This document shows, piece by piece, positions 18,471 to 28,393 of a stretch of 64,000 bases of DNA. Location of the stretch: NCBI GenBank assembly GCA_964468125.1, contig CAYXVF010000012.1, positions 1-64,000 of the forward strand, written 5' to 3'. Each line of letters begins with the position of its first letter. Position 1 is the stretch's first letter. A model generated the notes under the pieces. The model searched no databases. It saw only the letters and a list, made by a program, of their open reading frames with translations, and was not told the origin of the DNA. This DNA comes from CAYXVF01 sp964468125. GTDB lineage: Bacteria; Myxococcota; XYA12-FULL-58-9; CAYXVF01. The position numbers and the translations under genes are program-made.

Positions 18471-18946
18471 GCACCGCCTTGTATCCAGGGAGCTTCGACC
18501 CGGTCACCTTTGGTCACCTCAACATCGTCGAGCGCAGCCTCATGGCCTTCGACGAAGTCGTCGTCGGCGTCGCTCACAATGTGCGCAAACAACCGCTCTT
18601 CACCCCGGAGGAGCGAGTCGAGATGCTTCGAGAGGCCCTGGGCGACGAGCCGCGGGTCCGCGTCGTATCTTTTCGCGGCTTGCTGATCGACTACGCGGTG
18701 AAGTGCGGGGCGAACGTCATCCTGCGTGGTCTACGCGCGGTCTCGGACTTCGAGTACGAGTTTCAGATGGCGCACATGAATAGGCGCCTGCAACCGACGG
18801 TCGACACGGTGTTCATGATGACCGGGGAAGAGCACTTCTACGTCTCGAGCAACTTGGTCCGCGAGGTGGCACGCTTCGGAGGCGACGTCTCCGCATTCGT
18901 ACCCGCGCACGTCGAGAAACAACTCAAAGGGAAATTCAAAAAGTGA
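18467..18946 (+). CDS. coaD: Phosphopantetheine adenylyltransferase CoaD
   Basis: 159 residues, the usual length. The nucleotidyltransferase motif GSFDPVTFGHLNIVERS includes the T/HXGH signature (TFGH); RGLRAVSDFEYEFQMAHMNR and the C-terminal YVSSNLVREVARFGGDVSAFVP are also characteristic. It transfers AMP from ATP to 4'-phosphopantetheine, the penultimate step of coenzyme A synthesis. It overlaps rsmD by four bases at its start and the aminotransferase by four bases (GTGA) at its end, so translation is likely coupled. Confidence 0.97.
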   Translation: MSTALYPGSFDPVTFGHLNIVERSLMAFDEVVVGVAHNVRKQPLFTPEERVEMLREALGDEPRVRVVSFRGLLIDYAVKCGANVILRGLRAVSDFEYEFQMAHMNRRLQPTVDTVFMMTGEEHFYVSSNLVREVARFGGDVSAFVPAHVEKQLKGKFKK

Positions 18947-20121
18947 AGATCAGCACCCGAGCCCAGAGCGTCAAACCCTCCGCCACTCTCGCCATGGCCG
19001 CACGGGCCAAAGCGATGCGCGCCGAGGGCGTCAATGTCCTGTCGTTCTCCGCTGGAGAGCCCGATTTCGACACCCCCAGCAACATCAAGGACGCGGCGAA
19101 GGCGAGCCTCGACCGCGGAGAAACGAAGTACACGCCGGTCGCTGGCACCCCCGCCCTCCGCCAGGCCGTCACCGAGTGGCTCAACGGCCGCTATCCGGTC
19201 GAAGCGAGCAGCAACCAGGTCATCGTCGGCTGTGGCGCGAAGCAGGTGGTGTTCAACGCCGCCGCCGCGCTCCTCGAGCCCGGCGACGAAGCGGTGATCT
19301 TCACGCCCTACTGGGTGAGCTACCCAGACATGTTCGCTTTCAACGGCGCCAAGACGGTCACTGTCGAAACTCTTCCGGAGGAGAACTTTGCGCCGTCGGC
19401 GGAAAAGCTCGCTCAGTCCATCTCGCCCAGAACCAAGATCGTCTTGCTGAACACGCCGAACAATCCCTGCGGGGCGAGCTATCCGCGGGCGGCCATTGAA
19501 GCAGTCGCGGAGGTCCTCAAAGCGCATCCGGAGATCGCGATCATCACCGACGACATCTACTCAGAGCTCGTCTTCGACGGCGATTTCGTCAGCCTCCTAC
19601 ACGTGGCACCGGAGCTGTTCGAGCGAACGCTCATCGTGCAAGGGGTGTCGAAAACCTACTCGATGACCGGATGGCGGATAGGCTTTGGTATCGGTCCCAC
19701 CGAGCTCATCGAGGCGATGTCTCGAATCCAGGGTGCCTCCACTTCCGGCGCTTGCTCCATTGCGCAGGCAGCCGCAGTCGAGGCCCTGAGCGGACCTCAG
19801 GACGAGGTCCGGCAGATGCGCGAGGCCTTTGCGAGGCGTCGCGACCGCATGGTGGCGGGCCTGCGGGCGATCAAAGGTGTGAAGGTGCCCACACCGGGCG
19901 GTGCCTTCTACGCATTCCCGGACGTCAGCTCCTTTTACGGCGATCGCGTCAAAAACAGCTTTGAGCTGGCGGAGTATTTGCTGGACACTCAACACATTGC
20001 GACGGTCCCGGGGGGCGCCTTTGGGACCGACGCTTGTATTCGACTGTCCTTCGCGTGCAGCGATGAGACGATTGATGAAGGTCTCGAGCGCTTGCGCAAG
20101 GGGCTCGAATCTCTGACCTGA
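18943..20121 (+). CDS. Aspartate/aromatic aminotransferase, class I
   Basis: 392-residue PLP enzyme of fold type I, subgroup I-gamma. Seen: SAGEPDFDTP near the N-terminus, the cofactor contacts NTPNNPCGASY and DDIYSELVF, the PLP lysine in GVSKTYSMTGWRIGF, and a C-terminal RLSFACSDE arginine for the substrate carboxylate. It most likely interconverts aspartate and oxaloacetate, though enzymes of this group may also accept aromatic amino acids or prephenate. It starts with GTG overlapping the coaD stop and is followed after four bases by a PDZ lipoprotein. Confidence 0.92.
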   Translation: MKISTRAQSVKPSATLAMAARAKAMRAEGVNVLSFSAGEPDFDTPSNIKDAAKASLDRGETKYTPVAGTPALRQAVTEWLNGRYPVEASSNQVIVGCGAKQVVFNAAAALLEPGDEAVIFTPYWVSYPDMFAFNGAKTVTVETLPEENFAPSAEKLAQSISPRTKIVLLNTPNNPCGASYPRAAIEAVAEVLKAHPEIAIITDDIYSELVFDGDFVSLLHVAPELFERTLIVQGVSKTYSMTGWRIGFGIGPTELIEAMSRIQGASTSGACSIAQAAAVEALSGPQDEVRQMREAFARRRDRMVAGLRAIKGVKVPTPGGAFYAFPDVSSFYGDRVKNSFELAEYLLDTQHIATVPGGAFGTDACIRLSFACSDETIDEGLERLRKGLESLT

Positions 20122-20125
20122 GGCG

Positions 20126-20557
20126 ATGACACGAGCGACGGGCGCAGCACTTCTGGTTTCGATTGCGCTCGTCGGCTGCAAGCGCAATGTCATCGAGGGC
20201 TACCCTGACACCTTTGCGGGCGTCGGGCTCGTACTCGCGATACGTGGCAGTCATCCGGTCGTCGAGCAGAGCATCGAAGGGGGCAGCGCGCACGCGGCCG
20301 GCATAGAAGCGGGTGACCTCATCGAGCGCATCGACGGAATCCCCACAAAAGGCATGACCCTGGGCAACGTCGTTGCCAAGATCCGCGGCCAAGAGGGCAG
20401 TCAGGTGACCCTCGCGATTCGGCGCGAAGCGCAAAACATCATCGTGGTCGTGCCCCGACAAAAGATGGTCAAGACCGGCGACGCGAACGAAGCCTACGAA
20501 AAGGCGGAGATCGTCGACGGCGACAACGAGCTAAAGGTCCTCGGCTTGCAACGTTGA
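20126..20557 (+). CDS. Small PDZ-domain lipoprotein
   Basis: 143 residues. A short signal peptide ends in a lipobox (IALVGCKR, Cys at about residue 18). Residues 30-115 form a PDZ domain with the carboxylate loop GVGLVLAI and the typical IEGGSAHAAGIEAGDLIERIDGIPTKGMTLGNVVAKIRGQEGSQVTLAIRR core. There is no protease domain, so it is probably an adaptor binding C-termini of envelope proteins. It lies four bases after the aminotransferase and ends the rsmD-coaD operon. Confidence 0.8.
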   Translation: MTRATGAALLVSIALVGCKRNVIEGYPDTFAGVGLVLAIRGSHPVVEQSIEGGSAHAAGIEAGDLIERIDGIPTKGMTLGNVVAKIRGQEGSQVTLAIRREAQNIIVVVPRQKMVKTGDANEAYEKAEIVDGDNELKVLGLQR

Positions 20558-20599
20558 ATCTCGAGTGGGTACGCGCGCCCGTGTGCGCGAACGAGTCGC

Positions 20600-22348
20600 T
20601 CAGTACAAGCGGGCGATGTCGACGGTGAGCAACGCCTCGATGCGATCATTCACAAGCGCCACCTCCCCTTCTTCGATCGGCAGCTCGAGCGATTCTTCGA
20701 TAAACACGCGATCGCGATTGAGAACGTTCTCTGCCACACCGAAGCGTCGATAGAGGTCGACCTCCAAGAGCCGAACAGTCAAAGACAACATGTCCTGCTG
20801 GGGCAGAACCGGACCTCGAAACAGGACCTCGTCCGCGACATAGAGCTCGCCCTCTTCCACGATGTGCGGCTCTCTCGTTCGGTCCGCGAGGCGCGTTTCG
20901 TGGAAGACGAGCCCCTCGTAGTCGATGCGGGACTCCGCTACGAGCTCCGCCGGTGAAACCCCGAGGTCATCGAGGTCCCAGCTGCCCTCGCCCTCGAGGT
21001 CATCGAGGAGTCGAAGCTGCTTCAGACGCACGGTCACCTGCCGGTCCCCGGTGAGCCCAGCGGCCATGACCAAACCCGCCTCTCTCGCGCGCCCCACCGC
21101 CAGATGGTCGATGAACAGGTAGCTGGTGGACGGGAGCAGGCGCTCGCCGCCGAGGGCCTGCACACGGTTAGCGAGCTCCTGCCGATGAAAATGCATGTCC
21201 GCAACAAAGACGATCCCGTCGTTGGGCTCGCGGTCCGGGTTGTCCAGGGCGAGCAGGCTCAAGGGAAGGCCGATGGATTCGGTGAGCTCCTCTTTGGCGG
21301 CCGCCAGGTGGTGCACGTAGACACCGCGGAACAAAGGATTGTCTGCGGCATAGATGTCGTGGTCCCAGCTGGCGGAGACTTCCTGAACGTAATCCGGGTG
21401 CATGTGAACGAAGTCATAGGTGTTGATGCCGATGTCGTTACCGACTTCGCGCACGGTCGGGTTGTCATAGAGCTGCGCGAGCCGTGCACCGGCGAGCACC
21501 CCCGCGTTCGTGACCCAGCGGGAGATCAGCTGGTCGGACGCTAGACCTTCGAGGTCGTTCTCGATCAGATAGCGGGTGAGATGGCAGCCCATCGAGTGAC
21601 AAAACACTCCAACGTGCTCGGCACCGGTGCTCTCGACCCGATAGCGAAGAAACTTCGCGACAATGAGCGCGTAGCGTTGCAGCGCGAGGGCGGAGGCGTA
21701 GGGGAAGCGCTCGATGTCGGCGACGTCTTCCGAACTCATCCAGTCAGCCGGCACACCGCCGTAGTACTCCACCTCCACCACCTGGTTCGGCTCGAAGGGA
21801 AAGATCCGGCCGTCCGGTCGGCCGGTGAGCTCGCGGACCGTTTCCGACAACCGGCTCCCGCTCGAGACCGCACCGTAGACCGTGTCCGGAAAATCCTCGT
21901 ACCTCTCGAAGGTGAAGCCCCGGACCTCGACGAAGAGCGTGTGCGCCGGATCGAGATTCTTGCCGTCGCCCGCGAGGACCGGTGGCTCCGCGCAGTCCGC
22001 GGCGCAAGGCGGCTCGCAGGGATCGCACACGCCATCGTCGCAGCGGGCAAAGCGCTCGCTCATCCGCTCCGCGCCGAGACAGTGCCCAAAGAAACAGATC
22101 GCGCAGTGATCCTCAGATCCGTCGCATTGGAAATCGTAGGGTGGCCCGGGCTCGTCACACTCGAGGGCCGGGGCGACGCCTGCGCCGGGCTCCGCTGCGC
22201 TACCGGACGGGGGCTCCGAGACCGGGGCGCCGCGCTCCTCCCCGGGCGAGACGCGAAGGCCTTCCTCCGCCTCACTGCCGCAGGCCCACGCGCTCAAGCA
22301 CGCGAGAAACGCGGCAGTTCTAACCATTCGAGCTCGTCTCATCCCCAT
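20600..22348 (-). CDS. Lipase-like alpha/beta-hydrolase lipoprotein
   Basis: 582 residues with the chosen start. The signal peptide ends in CLSAWACGSE, a lipobox. A Cys-rich segment follows (CDEPGPPYDFQCDG, CAICFFGHC, CDDGVCDPCEPPCAADC), about 12 cysteines in 65 residues, like the small Cys-rich modules common on secreted myxobacterial proteins. The core has the nucleophile elbow VFCHSMGCH, matching GXSXG except that the first Gly is Cys, with downstream Asp and His candidates (DMHFH, FIDHLAVG); the C-terminal part is beta-rich. A triacylglycerol-lipase-type hydrolase on the cell surface is likely. The start could be either of two ATGs two codons apart (22348 or 22342). It lies downstream of glgX on the same strand. 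Confidence 0.7.
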   Translation of the reverse strand: MGMRRARMVRTAAFLACLSAWACGSEAEEGLRVSPGEERGAPVSEPPSGSAAEPGAGVAPALECDEPGPPYDFQCDGSEDHCAICFFGHCLGAERMSERFARCDDGVCDPCEPPCAADCAEPPVLAGDGKNLDPAHTLFVEVRGFTFERYEDFPDTVYGAVSSGSRLSETVRELTGRPDGRIFPFEPNQVVEVEYYGGVPADWMSSEDVADIERFPYASALALQRYALIVAKFLRYRVESTGAEHVGVFCHSMGCHLTRYLIENDLEGLASDQLISRWVTNAGVLAGARLAQLYDNPTVREVGNDIGINTYDFVHMHPDYVQEVSASWDHDIYAADNPLFRGVYVHHLAAAKEELTESIGLPLSLLALDNPDREPNDGIVFVADMHFHRQELANRVQALGGERLLPSTSYLFIDHLAVGRAREAGLVMAAGLTGDRQVTVRLKQLRLLDDLEGEGSWDLDDLGVSPAELVAESRIDYEGLVFHETRLADRTREPHIVEEGELYVADEVLFRGPVLPQQDMLSLTVRLLEVDLYRRFGVAENVLNRDRVFIEESLELPIEEGEVALVNDRIEALLTVDIARLY

Positions 22349-22431
22349 CTCGCCCGCGGGCGCAACTGGAGACAAATCAGGGGCCGGAGCGTTCGGCAAG
22401 ACGCTGTGCGTCAAGCAAGCGAAAGCGGTGG

Positions 22432-24849
22432 CTAAGCATCGACCTCTTGGAGCACCACCGTGCTGCGAGGTCGGACCGCGAGGCGGCCGGCCACACTATG
22501 TGCGGCCTCGGGTTTCCACACGTTCCCGTGTGCTTCTTCATCCGAATGCGTGTCCACGACCCGGACCCATTTCTTGCCCGGAGCAGCCGCGGGCACCTCA
22601 AAGGTGCTGTCGTGCCAATGGCTGTTCGCATGCAGCAAGAAACGCGAGTCACCTTTGCTTCCCGCCGGGAAGAGAGCCGCCAATGCGTGGTGTGCATCGC
22701 CTTCGACAGGACCCCAGGTTTCGATCTCCGGCGCTTCCGGCCCGAGCTGCTTCAGACCGGGACTCGAACGGCGCAGCGCGAGAAGATCCTGGGTGAAGTC
22801 GAAGATCGGGTTTGCCTCACCGTGCGCTTCGCCGAGGTTGTCATGGTACTCGCCGCCGATCTCCGTGTTCACCCGGTGCGGGGCGTTGGTTGCGAGCATC
22901 TCGTAGTTGACTCCCTGTACTTCGTGCAGCTTGTAGGTGTTGTTGTTGCCGCGCTGGGTACGACCGAGCTCGTCGCCACCGAGAATCATCGGGACTCCGC
23001 GGGCGAACATCAGGATCGCATGCAGGTTGCGCATCTGCTGACGTCGCTGCGCCTTGGTTTCCGCCGCGCTCCCGTGCCAGTTGTCCCAGGACTTGTTGTT
23101 GTCGCTTCCGCCGTCGCTGGGTCCGAAAGGCGGCTCCTGCTCGTTGATTTTTCCATTGTAGCTCACCACGTCAGCGAGGGTGAACCCGTCGTGCACGGTG
23201 ATGAAGTTGATCGGCGGCTTGCCGTCGCGAAAGAGATCGAGCGTGCCTTTGAGAATGCGCGCGATTCCATCCGCCCCGCCCTTCCCGCGAATGAAGTCGC
23301 GGGCCGTATCCCGAAACTGACCATTCCACTCGCTGAATGGCGCAGGGAAATCACCGACATGATAGCCACTCAGATCCCACGGCTCGGCGAGGAGCTTCAC
23401 GTCGTGCTTCTTCGCAATCTCCGCCATGTCACTGAGCATCGCTGAGCCGCTGTCGAAGGCGTAGCCCGCGTCTTTCACCCGCCCGAGGGCAGCGGCGAGG
23501 TCGAACCGAAATCCATCAACGCCGAGCGAGACCCAATACTCGAGAGACTCGCGGATCAGGGCTCGTGCGTCAGGTTTCGAGGCATCGATGGGCGCGCCGC
23601 AGCCGGTACTGTCGTGATCGAAGCGCGAATCGTCCTTGGAGAGGGCGTGATAGGCGACGTTGTCGAGTGCTCGCAGTCCCGCGAGGGTCAAGACCTCGGG
23701 ACGCTCCGGGTCTTTCGGACCGCTCCAACCACCGTGGTTGTAGACCACGTCGAGGATGACCTCGATTCCCGCGTCGTGAAACGCCCGGAGCATCTCTTTG
23801 AACTCCCGGGTGGGCCCGCCGGGGCTCTTGTCGTGCGCATAGGCGCGGTTCGCCGCGAAGTAGCCCTGGGACATGTAGCCCCAGGCGTTCTCAGAGCTGT
23901 CGAATTGATGAATCGGCATCAGCTCGAGCGAGGTGATCCCGAGTGCCTTGAGGTAGGGCGCCATGTAGGCTGCGCCGGCGAAGGTGCCACGCAATTCAGC
24001 CGGCACGTTGACCACGTCCGCGAACCCTTCTCGGTCGGCGAGGATTGCCTCGAGGCGACTCGCACTCGGGTGACCGGTGAATCCGCGCACGGAGGTCTCG
24101 TAGACCACCGTATCCTTCCACGGAACGTGTGGACGTGCTCCCGTTTCCGTTCGATCGTTCACGACGATCCCTTTGGGTGCGATCCGCCCGGTGTCGAATT
24201 CTCGCTGTGGTCGCCCTTCGTACAGGTCGGGCCCGGAGAGGTAGGCCTGAAAGTGCTCGGGCTGATGCTCGTGGGAGATCTCGATCGCGTGAGAGCCTGT
24301 CGTAATCTTGTTCGGATTGAATCGGTGCCCCTCGAGCACGTCAGCTCGAAAACCCGCGTCCGAGCCGCCGCGTTGAAAGGAGCGCGTGTACTCCCAATTT
24401 GGACCAAAGACGCGGAACCCATAGTGCGTGCCCGATGGCACGCCTTCGAGCTTTGCCTGCCACTTACCGTCCGGGGTCTTTCGCATCAGATAGTCGAAGA
24501 CCGCGTCCTTGCCGGTAGGGCCGTCGTAGATCTCGAGCACAACGGTTGTCGCGTTCGGCGCACGTACCGCGAAGCTCGTTTGCTGACCCTCTACATGGAC
24601 TCCTGGACGAAAGCTCTTCTCCGCCCAGCTCTTTTTCTCCACGGGAGAGAAAGGGCCTCGGCGCGGGTGATTGATGCCGATGTGCCGGTCATCGCTCGTC
24701 AGAGGACCGCGAGAGACCTGCTTCCCGTCGAGAAGAACCTGCGCCTGCGCGCGTCGCTCGACGTCGATGGCATCCCTGCGACTGCCGCGCTCGGCGACGA
24801 GCCACGAGGCATCGGTCAACGGACGAACATCAAATTCGGTCTTGCGCAT
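22432..24849 (-). CDS. glgX: Glycogen debranching enzyme GlgX (isoamylase type)
   Basis: 805 residues. An extra N-terminal stretch of about 75 residues precedes a CBM48-type domain (VHVEGQQTSFAVRAPNATTVVLEIYDGP), then the GH13_11 barrel: DVVYNHGG, the nucleophile Asp in DGFRFDLAAALG, the acid/base Glu in LLAEPWDL, and FITVHDGFTLADVVSYNGK with the third catalytic Asp. GlgX cuts alpha-1,6 branches of glycogen trimmed by phosphorylase. It is longer than E. coli GlgX (about 650 residues), mostly at the N-terminus, so a downstream start is possible. It follows the GH13 amylase by 77 bases and works in the same pathway as the phosphorylase at 36235. Confidence 0.92.
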   Translation of the reverse strand: MRKTEFDVRPLTDASWLVAERGSRRDAIDVERRAQAQVLLDGKQVSRGPLTSDDRHIGINHPRRGPFSPVEKKSWAEKSFRPGVHVEGQQTSFAVRAPNATTVVLEIYDGPTGKDAVFDYLMRKTPDGKWQAKLEGVPSGTHYGFRVFGPNWEYTRSFQRGGSDAGFRADVLEGHRFNPNKITTGSHAIEISHEHQPEHFQAYLSGPDLYEGRPQREFDTGRIAPKGIVVNDRTETGARPHVPWKDTVVYETSVRGFTGHPSASRLEAILADREGFADVVNVPAELRGTFAGAAYMAPYLKALGITSLELMPIHQFDSSENAWGYMSQGYFAANRAYAHDKSPGGPTREFKEMLRAFHDAGIEVILDVVYNHGGWSGPKDPERPEVLTLAGLRALDNVAYHALSKDDSRFDHDSTGCGAPIDASKPDARALIRESLEYWVSLGVDGFRFDLAAALGRVKDAGYAFDSGSAMLSDMAEIAKKHDVKLLAEPWDLSGYHVGDFPAPFSEWNGQFRDTARDFIRGKGGADGIARILKGTLDLFRDGKPPINFITVHDGFTLADVVSYNGKINEQEPPFGPSDGGSDNNKSWDNWHGSAAETKAQRRQQMRNLHAILMFARGVPMILGGDELGRTQRGNNNTYKLHEVQGVNYEMLATNAPHRVNTEIGGEYHDNLGEAHGEANPIFDFTQDLLALRRSSPGLKQLGPEAPEIETWGPVEGDAHHALAALFPAGSKGDSRFLLHANSHWHDSTFEVPAAAPGKKWVRVVDTHSDEEAHGNVWKPEAAHSVAGRLAVRPRSTVVLQEVDA

Positions 24850-24926
24850 GAGTCATTTCTAGTGCCGGCCGCGCCGGCTCTCATTGCCGACTCCGCCGGC
24901 GGATTCTGGATACGATGGGCGACCCG

Positions 24927-26909
24927 TCAGACGGGCAGCAGCATCAACGTCTGATGAGGAGTGAGGGTCGGCAGCGGCAAAACGACCTTGCCCGCTTCCT
25001 TCGTCGCGACCAGTTCGAGCCCGGTCGCGTGATCCCGGAACTTCTGGCCCTCTTTGACCCCGAGGTGAGCCACCGGGAGGTTTTCGCCCGCGCGTTCTTC
25101 GCCGCTCGTGTTGGCCGCACACACCACGGCCGAGCCCTCGAACACGCGCGCCAGGGCGAAAAGCGGCCCGTCTTCGGACCAAAGCGTCACGGCGTCGCCG
25201 CGGCGAAGCTCGGGCCGCTCGACTCGGAGCTCGTTCAGAGAGCGCAGGAACTTGGCGAGCCTCGAGTCCGGGTTGTGTTGGCCGAACATGCTCTCGCGAT
25301 TGCCCGGATCCTCGCCGCCCTCAAAACCCTGCTCGGTGCCATAGTAGATCGTCGGAATACCCGGCCAGGCGTACATGAGCGTGAGAGCCGCCTCGAGCTC
25401 CCGTTCCCGCTCTTCGCGGCTTCGGGTATCTCCCTCGCCGCGGTGCAGCCAGCGCGCGCGATCGTGGTTGTCGACGAAATTTAGTGGCAGACGGGGATCG
25501 AGTAGCTTGTTCTGCTCGACGAGCGCGCTCTCAAGGGGGCGCGTTCCTTCACCCCACTTGAACGCCCGTTGAAATGCACGATTCTGGGGAAAATTCAGTG
25601 TCGAGTCGTAGGGCGCGTCGGGTGACTCTACGCTCTTAACGTAGGGGAACTGCGCTTGCCACTCGTGATGGTACTGCTCCGGAACGATGATTACAGGGTC
25701 CAAGCTGAAGTGCCGCAAGCGGTACTCGATCTCAGCCTTGATCGCCTTGTGATCGGCGGGCGGAAAGTGGCCAGCGGTGTCCAAACGAATGGCATCAACC
25801 CCTGTCGTCTTGATGAAGTACGTCGCTTGAGCCGCCATCGTCTGCTGGATCGAGTGAAGAGATGTGTCGAGGGTGGGCAAGAGACGTGCCTCTTCTTCTG
25901 GGCGAGTCCTGAAGTCACCGTAGATCCTCTGCTCCGGATCGAGCCAATCCTCCACGACGCCTCGTCCGTGGTAGGGGCGCTCGTGCGTGACCATGTCGTT
26001 TGGCTTGAGCTGCGGCGCACCGGGGCGAAAGCGGTACTCGCGGCCCTCCGGGCGATAGGAGATGTCGTCGCCTTCGTAGTCGATCAAGGGCGCGGTGTGC
26101 TGCCAAACAACGTCGAGGATGATTCGGATCCCGCGCTTGTGGGCCTCGTCGCACAGCTCTCGCATGTCGGCGAGGGAGCCCACCCGGGGATCCATCTTGA
26201 AAAAGTCGTAGGTGTGATAGTTGTGGTACGCCATGGGACCGAACTGGGCCGTAATGGGCCCGAGCCAAACGGTCTTCACACCGAGCTTCTCCAGGTAGTC
26301 CAGCTGTGCGGTGACACCCTTTATGTCCCCGCCGTGCGCGTAGTCCGGATGATCGGGTCGATGCTCCACGTAGCCGGCGCCGTCGGTCTTCGGGTTGCCG
26401 TTGCTGAAGCGGTCGAGCACGAGGTGGTAGACGTTCGAGTCTCCCCAATACTCGGGCTGAGGCAGCACGGTAATCGGCAGCTCGAGGTCCGCCTCACGCA
26501 CCCATTCGGGCGACCGGAAGTGACCCTGCTCCTGCGCGAGCGCCGCTTGCATCCCAGCGTACAGCCGCTGCACCGCATGCTCAGCGGGAATGCTCTCCCC
26601 GACGGTGACCCCATGTTTGACGTTGGTGGCGTGAATCGCCCGCATCTGCTCCTTGATGCCGGCCACTTCCAGCGCAGCGCCAGCCCCGCGGTGCGCCATT
26701 TCGGACGCATGCTGACGAATGAAATCGGTGACGGCGGCCGTCGCAGCGTGGAGCTCGCGCGCACTGAGATGCTCTCCCTCGCGGTCCGACCCGTCGAGGG
26801 TGCATGCCTCGGTCAGGAGCTCGCGCGACAACTCCTGAAGGTGGTCGCGCGGATGCCCTTCAATGGCGGGCATCGGTTGTCTCAGGAAATCGATCGCACG
26901 CGTGTTCAT
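24927..26909 (-). CDS. Alpha-amylase family (GH13) glycosidase
   Basis: 660 residues. Residues 1-150 are a helical N-terminal part I cannot assign. Then comes a GH13 barrel: YHLVLDRFSNGNP, GGDIKGVTAQLDYLEKLGVKTVWLGPI, DVVWQHTAP, the nucleophile Asp in DAIRLDTAGHF, the acid/base Glu in VIIVPEQYHHEW, and FVDNHDRARW with the third Asp; a beta-rich C-domain follows. No signal peptide, so it acts on maltodextrins or glycogen in the cytoplasm. Its ATG overlaps the transporter stop by one base (TGATG), which couples the two. GlgX is next in the operon. Exact specificity (alpha-amylase, cyclomaltodextrinase, glucosidase) is open. Confidence 0.88.
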   Translation of the reverse strand: MNTRAIDFLRQPMPAIEGHPRDHLQELSRELLTEACTLDGSDREGEHLSARELHAATAAVTDFIRQHASEMAHRGAGAALEVAGIKEQMRAIHATNVKHGVTVGESIPAEHAVQRLYAGMQAALAQEQGHFRSPEWVREADLELPITVLPQPEYWGDSNVYHLVLDRFSNGNPKTDGAGYVEHRPDHPDYAHGGDIKGVTAQLDYLEKLGVKTVWLGPITAQFGPMAYHNYHTYDFFKMDPRVGSLADMRELCDEAHKRGIRIILDVVWQHTAPLIDYEGDDISYRPEGREYRFRPGAPQLKPNDMVTHERPYHGRGVVEDWLDPEQRIYGDFRTRPEEEARLLPTLDTSLHSIQQTMAAQATYFIKTTGVDAIRLDTAGHFPPADHKAIKAEIEYRLRHFSLDPVIIVPEQYHHEWQAQFPYVKSVESPDAPYDSTLNFPQNRAFQRAFKWGEGTRPLESALVEQNKLLDPRLPLNFVDNHDRARWLHRGEGDTRSREERERELEAALTLMYAWPGIPTIYYGTEQGFEGGEDPGNRESMFGQHNPDSRLAKFLRSLNELRVERPELRRGDAVTLWSEDGPLFALARVFEGSAVVCAANTSGEERAGENLPVAHLGVKEGQKFRDHATGLELVATKEAGKVVLPLPTLTPHQTLMLLPV

Positions 26910-28255
26910 CAGTGCGTTCCTCCAGCGGTGGATACCTCAGTTCCGATCAGGAGAGGCTGCGATTCTTCCTTCACCCGTTGGGTCAGCACCGCCGCCACGA
27001 AGAAGCAGACGCCTCCGAGCATGACCGCTGCCACACGATTGTTGAGAAGCACGTGCTCCATGAGTGAGCCAAAGCCTACGGCAACGAAGATTTCGGGCAG
27101 TACGATGAAGAAGTTAAAGATCCCCATATAGACGCCGGTCTTTCCGACGGGCAGCGTATCCGCGAGCATCGCGTAGGGCATCGAAAGAATGCTCGCCCAG
27201 GCAATCCCGACGCCAACCATTGAAGCCAGAAGCCACAGAGGTTGCTCGATGAAGCCAACAGACATCAGGCCAACTGCTCCTAGAGCGAGGCAGGTTGTGT
27301 GCGTGTTGCGACGACCGAAGCGACGAGCAAGCGCCGGAAGAGCGAGGGAAAAGAGGAACGTCACGAGCGAATACGCGGCAAAGCACAAACCGGCCCATTC
27401 GATGCCTTCGACGTAACGTGGGGTCGACTGTTCGGCGCCAAACACGTTGCGCGCGACGGCCACGGGAAAATAGAGCCACATGCAAAACAAGCCGAGCCAG
27501 GTGAAGACCTGTACCGATGCGAGACGACGCATCGTTGGAGGCATGTGCATCAACGCGTCGCTGATTTCGCGCCAGGCCGCCTTGAGGCCGCGGTTTTCTT
27601 TCTTCTGGCGCTCAAAGGACGCGAGGTCACTCGGCGGGTGTTCCTTGGTCGTGAAGACGGTCCACAATACGGCGATGAGAAAGGCGGCGGCGCCGACGTA
27701 GAAGCTCACTCTGACAGTGATGGGGATCGCGCCCTCGCCGGAATCACTCACACCGAGACGTCGCAGGATGAATGGCAAAGCGGAAGCGGCCACCGCGCCG
27801 ACACCGATGAACACGCTCTGCATCGCGAATCCACGCGTTCGCTCCGCGGGGGGTAGAAGATCGGCGACAAAGGCACGAAAGGGCTCCATGCTCACGTTGA
27901 TCGATGCATCGAGAATCCAGAGCAGACCCGCTGCCATCCAGAGCGCGGAGGCATTCGGCATCAACACCAAGGCAAAGGAGCTCGCGAGCGCACCGACGAG
28001 AAAGTAGGGCCGCCGCCGACCCAGTCGGGTCCAGGTGCGGTCGCTCATGTAACCGATGATCGGCTGAACCAGGAGGCCCGTGAGGGGAGCAGCCAGCCAG
28101 AGGATTGGGATCTGGTGCGCATCCGCGCCGAGGAACTCGTAGATGGCGCTCATGTTGGCCATCTGCAGTCCCCATCCAAATTGAATGCCCAGGAATCCGA
28201 AACTCATGTTCCAGAGCTGCCAGAACCCCTTTCGCCCAGCCGTGTCGGTCGCCAT
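26909..28255 (-). CDS. MFS sugar transporter, SLC45/GPH-like
   Basis: 448 residues with 12 predicted membrane helices. SDRTWTRLGRRRPYFLVGA after the second helix is the signature loop of SLC45-like sucrose/maltose-proton symporters (RXGRRRP); MPYAMLADTLPVGKTGVYMGIFNF in the second half is the matching repeat of that family. It most likely imports a glucoside such as maltose or maltodextrin with protons, given that a GH13 amylase and GlgX follow it in the same operon. It is the first gene of that operon, with 138 bases separating it from the next upstream gene. Confidence 0.88.
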   Translation of the reverse strand: MATDTAGRKGFWQLWNMSFGFLGIQFGWGLQMANMSAIYEFLGADAHQIPILWLAAPLTGLLVQPIIGYMSDRTWTRLGRRRPYFLVGALASSFALVLMPNASALWMAAGLLWILDASINVSMEPFRAFVADLLPPAERTRGFAMQSVFIGVGAVAASALPFILRRLGVSDSGEGAIPITVRVSFYVGAAAFLIAVLWTVFTTKEHPPSDLASFERQKKENRGLKAAWREISDALMHMPPTMRRLASVQVFTWLGLFCMWLYFPVAVARNVFGAEQSTPRYVEGIEWAGLCFAAYSLVTFLFSLALPALARRFGRRNTHTTCLALGAVGLMSVGFIEQPLWLLASMVGVGIAWASILSMPYAMLADTLPVGKTGVYMGIFNFFIVLPEIFVAVGFGSLMEHVLLNNRVAAVMLGGVCFFVAAVLTQRVKEESQPLLIGTEVSTAGGTH

Positions 28256-28393
28256 TCTAACTCCCCGTGATCGGGCGAGTTATCGGCCGTCTCGACGATC
28301 GGTTTCGGGAGTTTTGTCTCGCGTCTCTCCACGCCACCGTGACTCGGGTCCCGAATGACCAATGGCAAGGCCCTGGTGCTCACAGCGGCGGCC

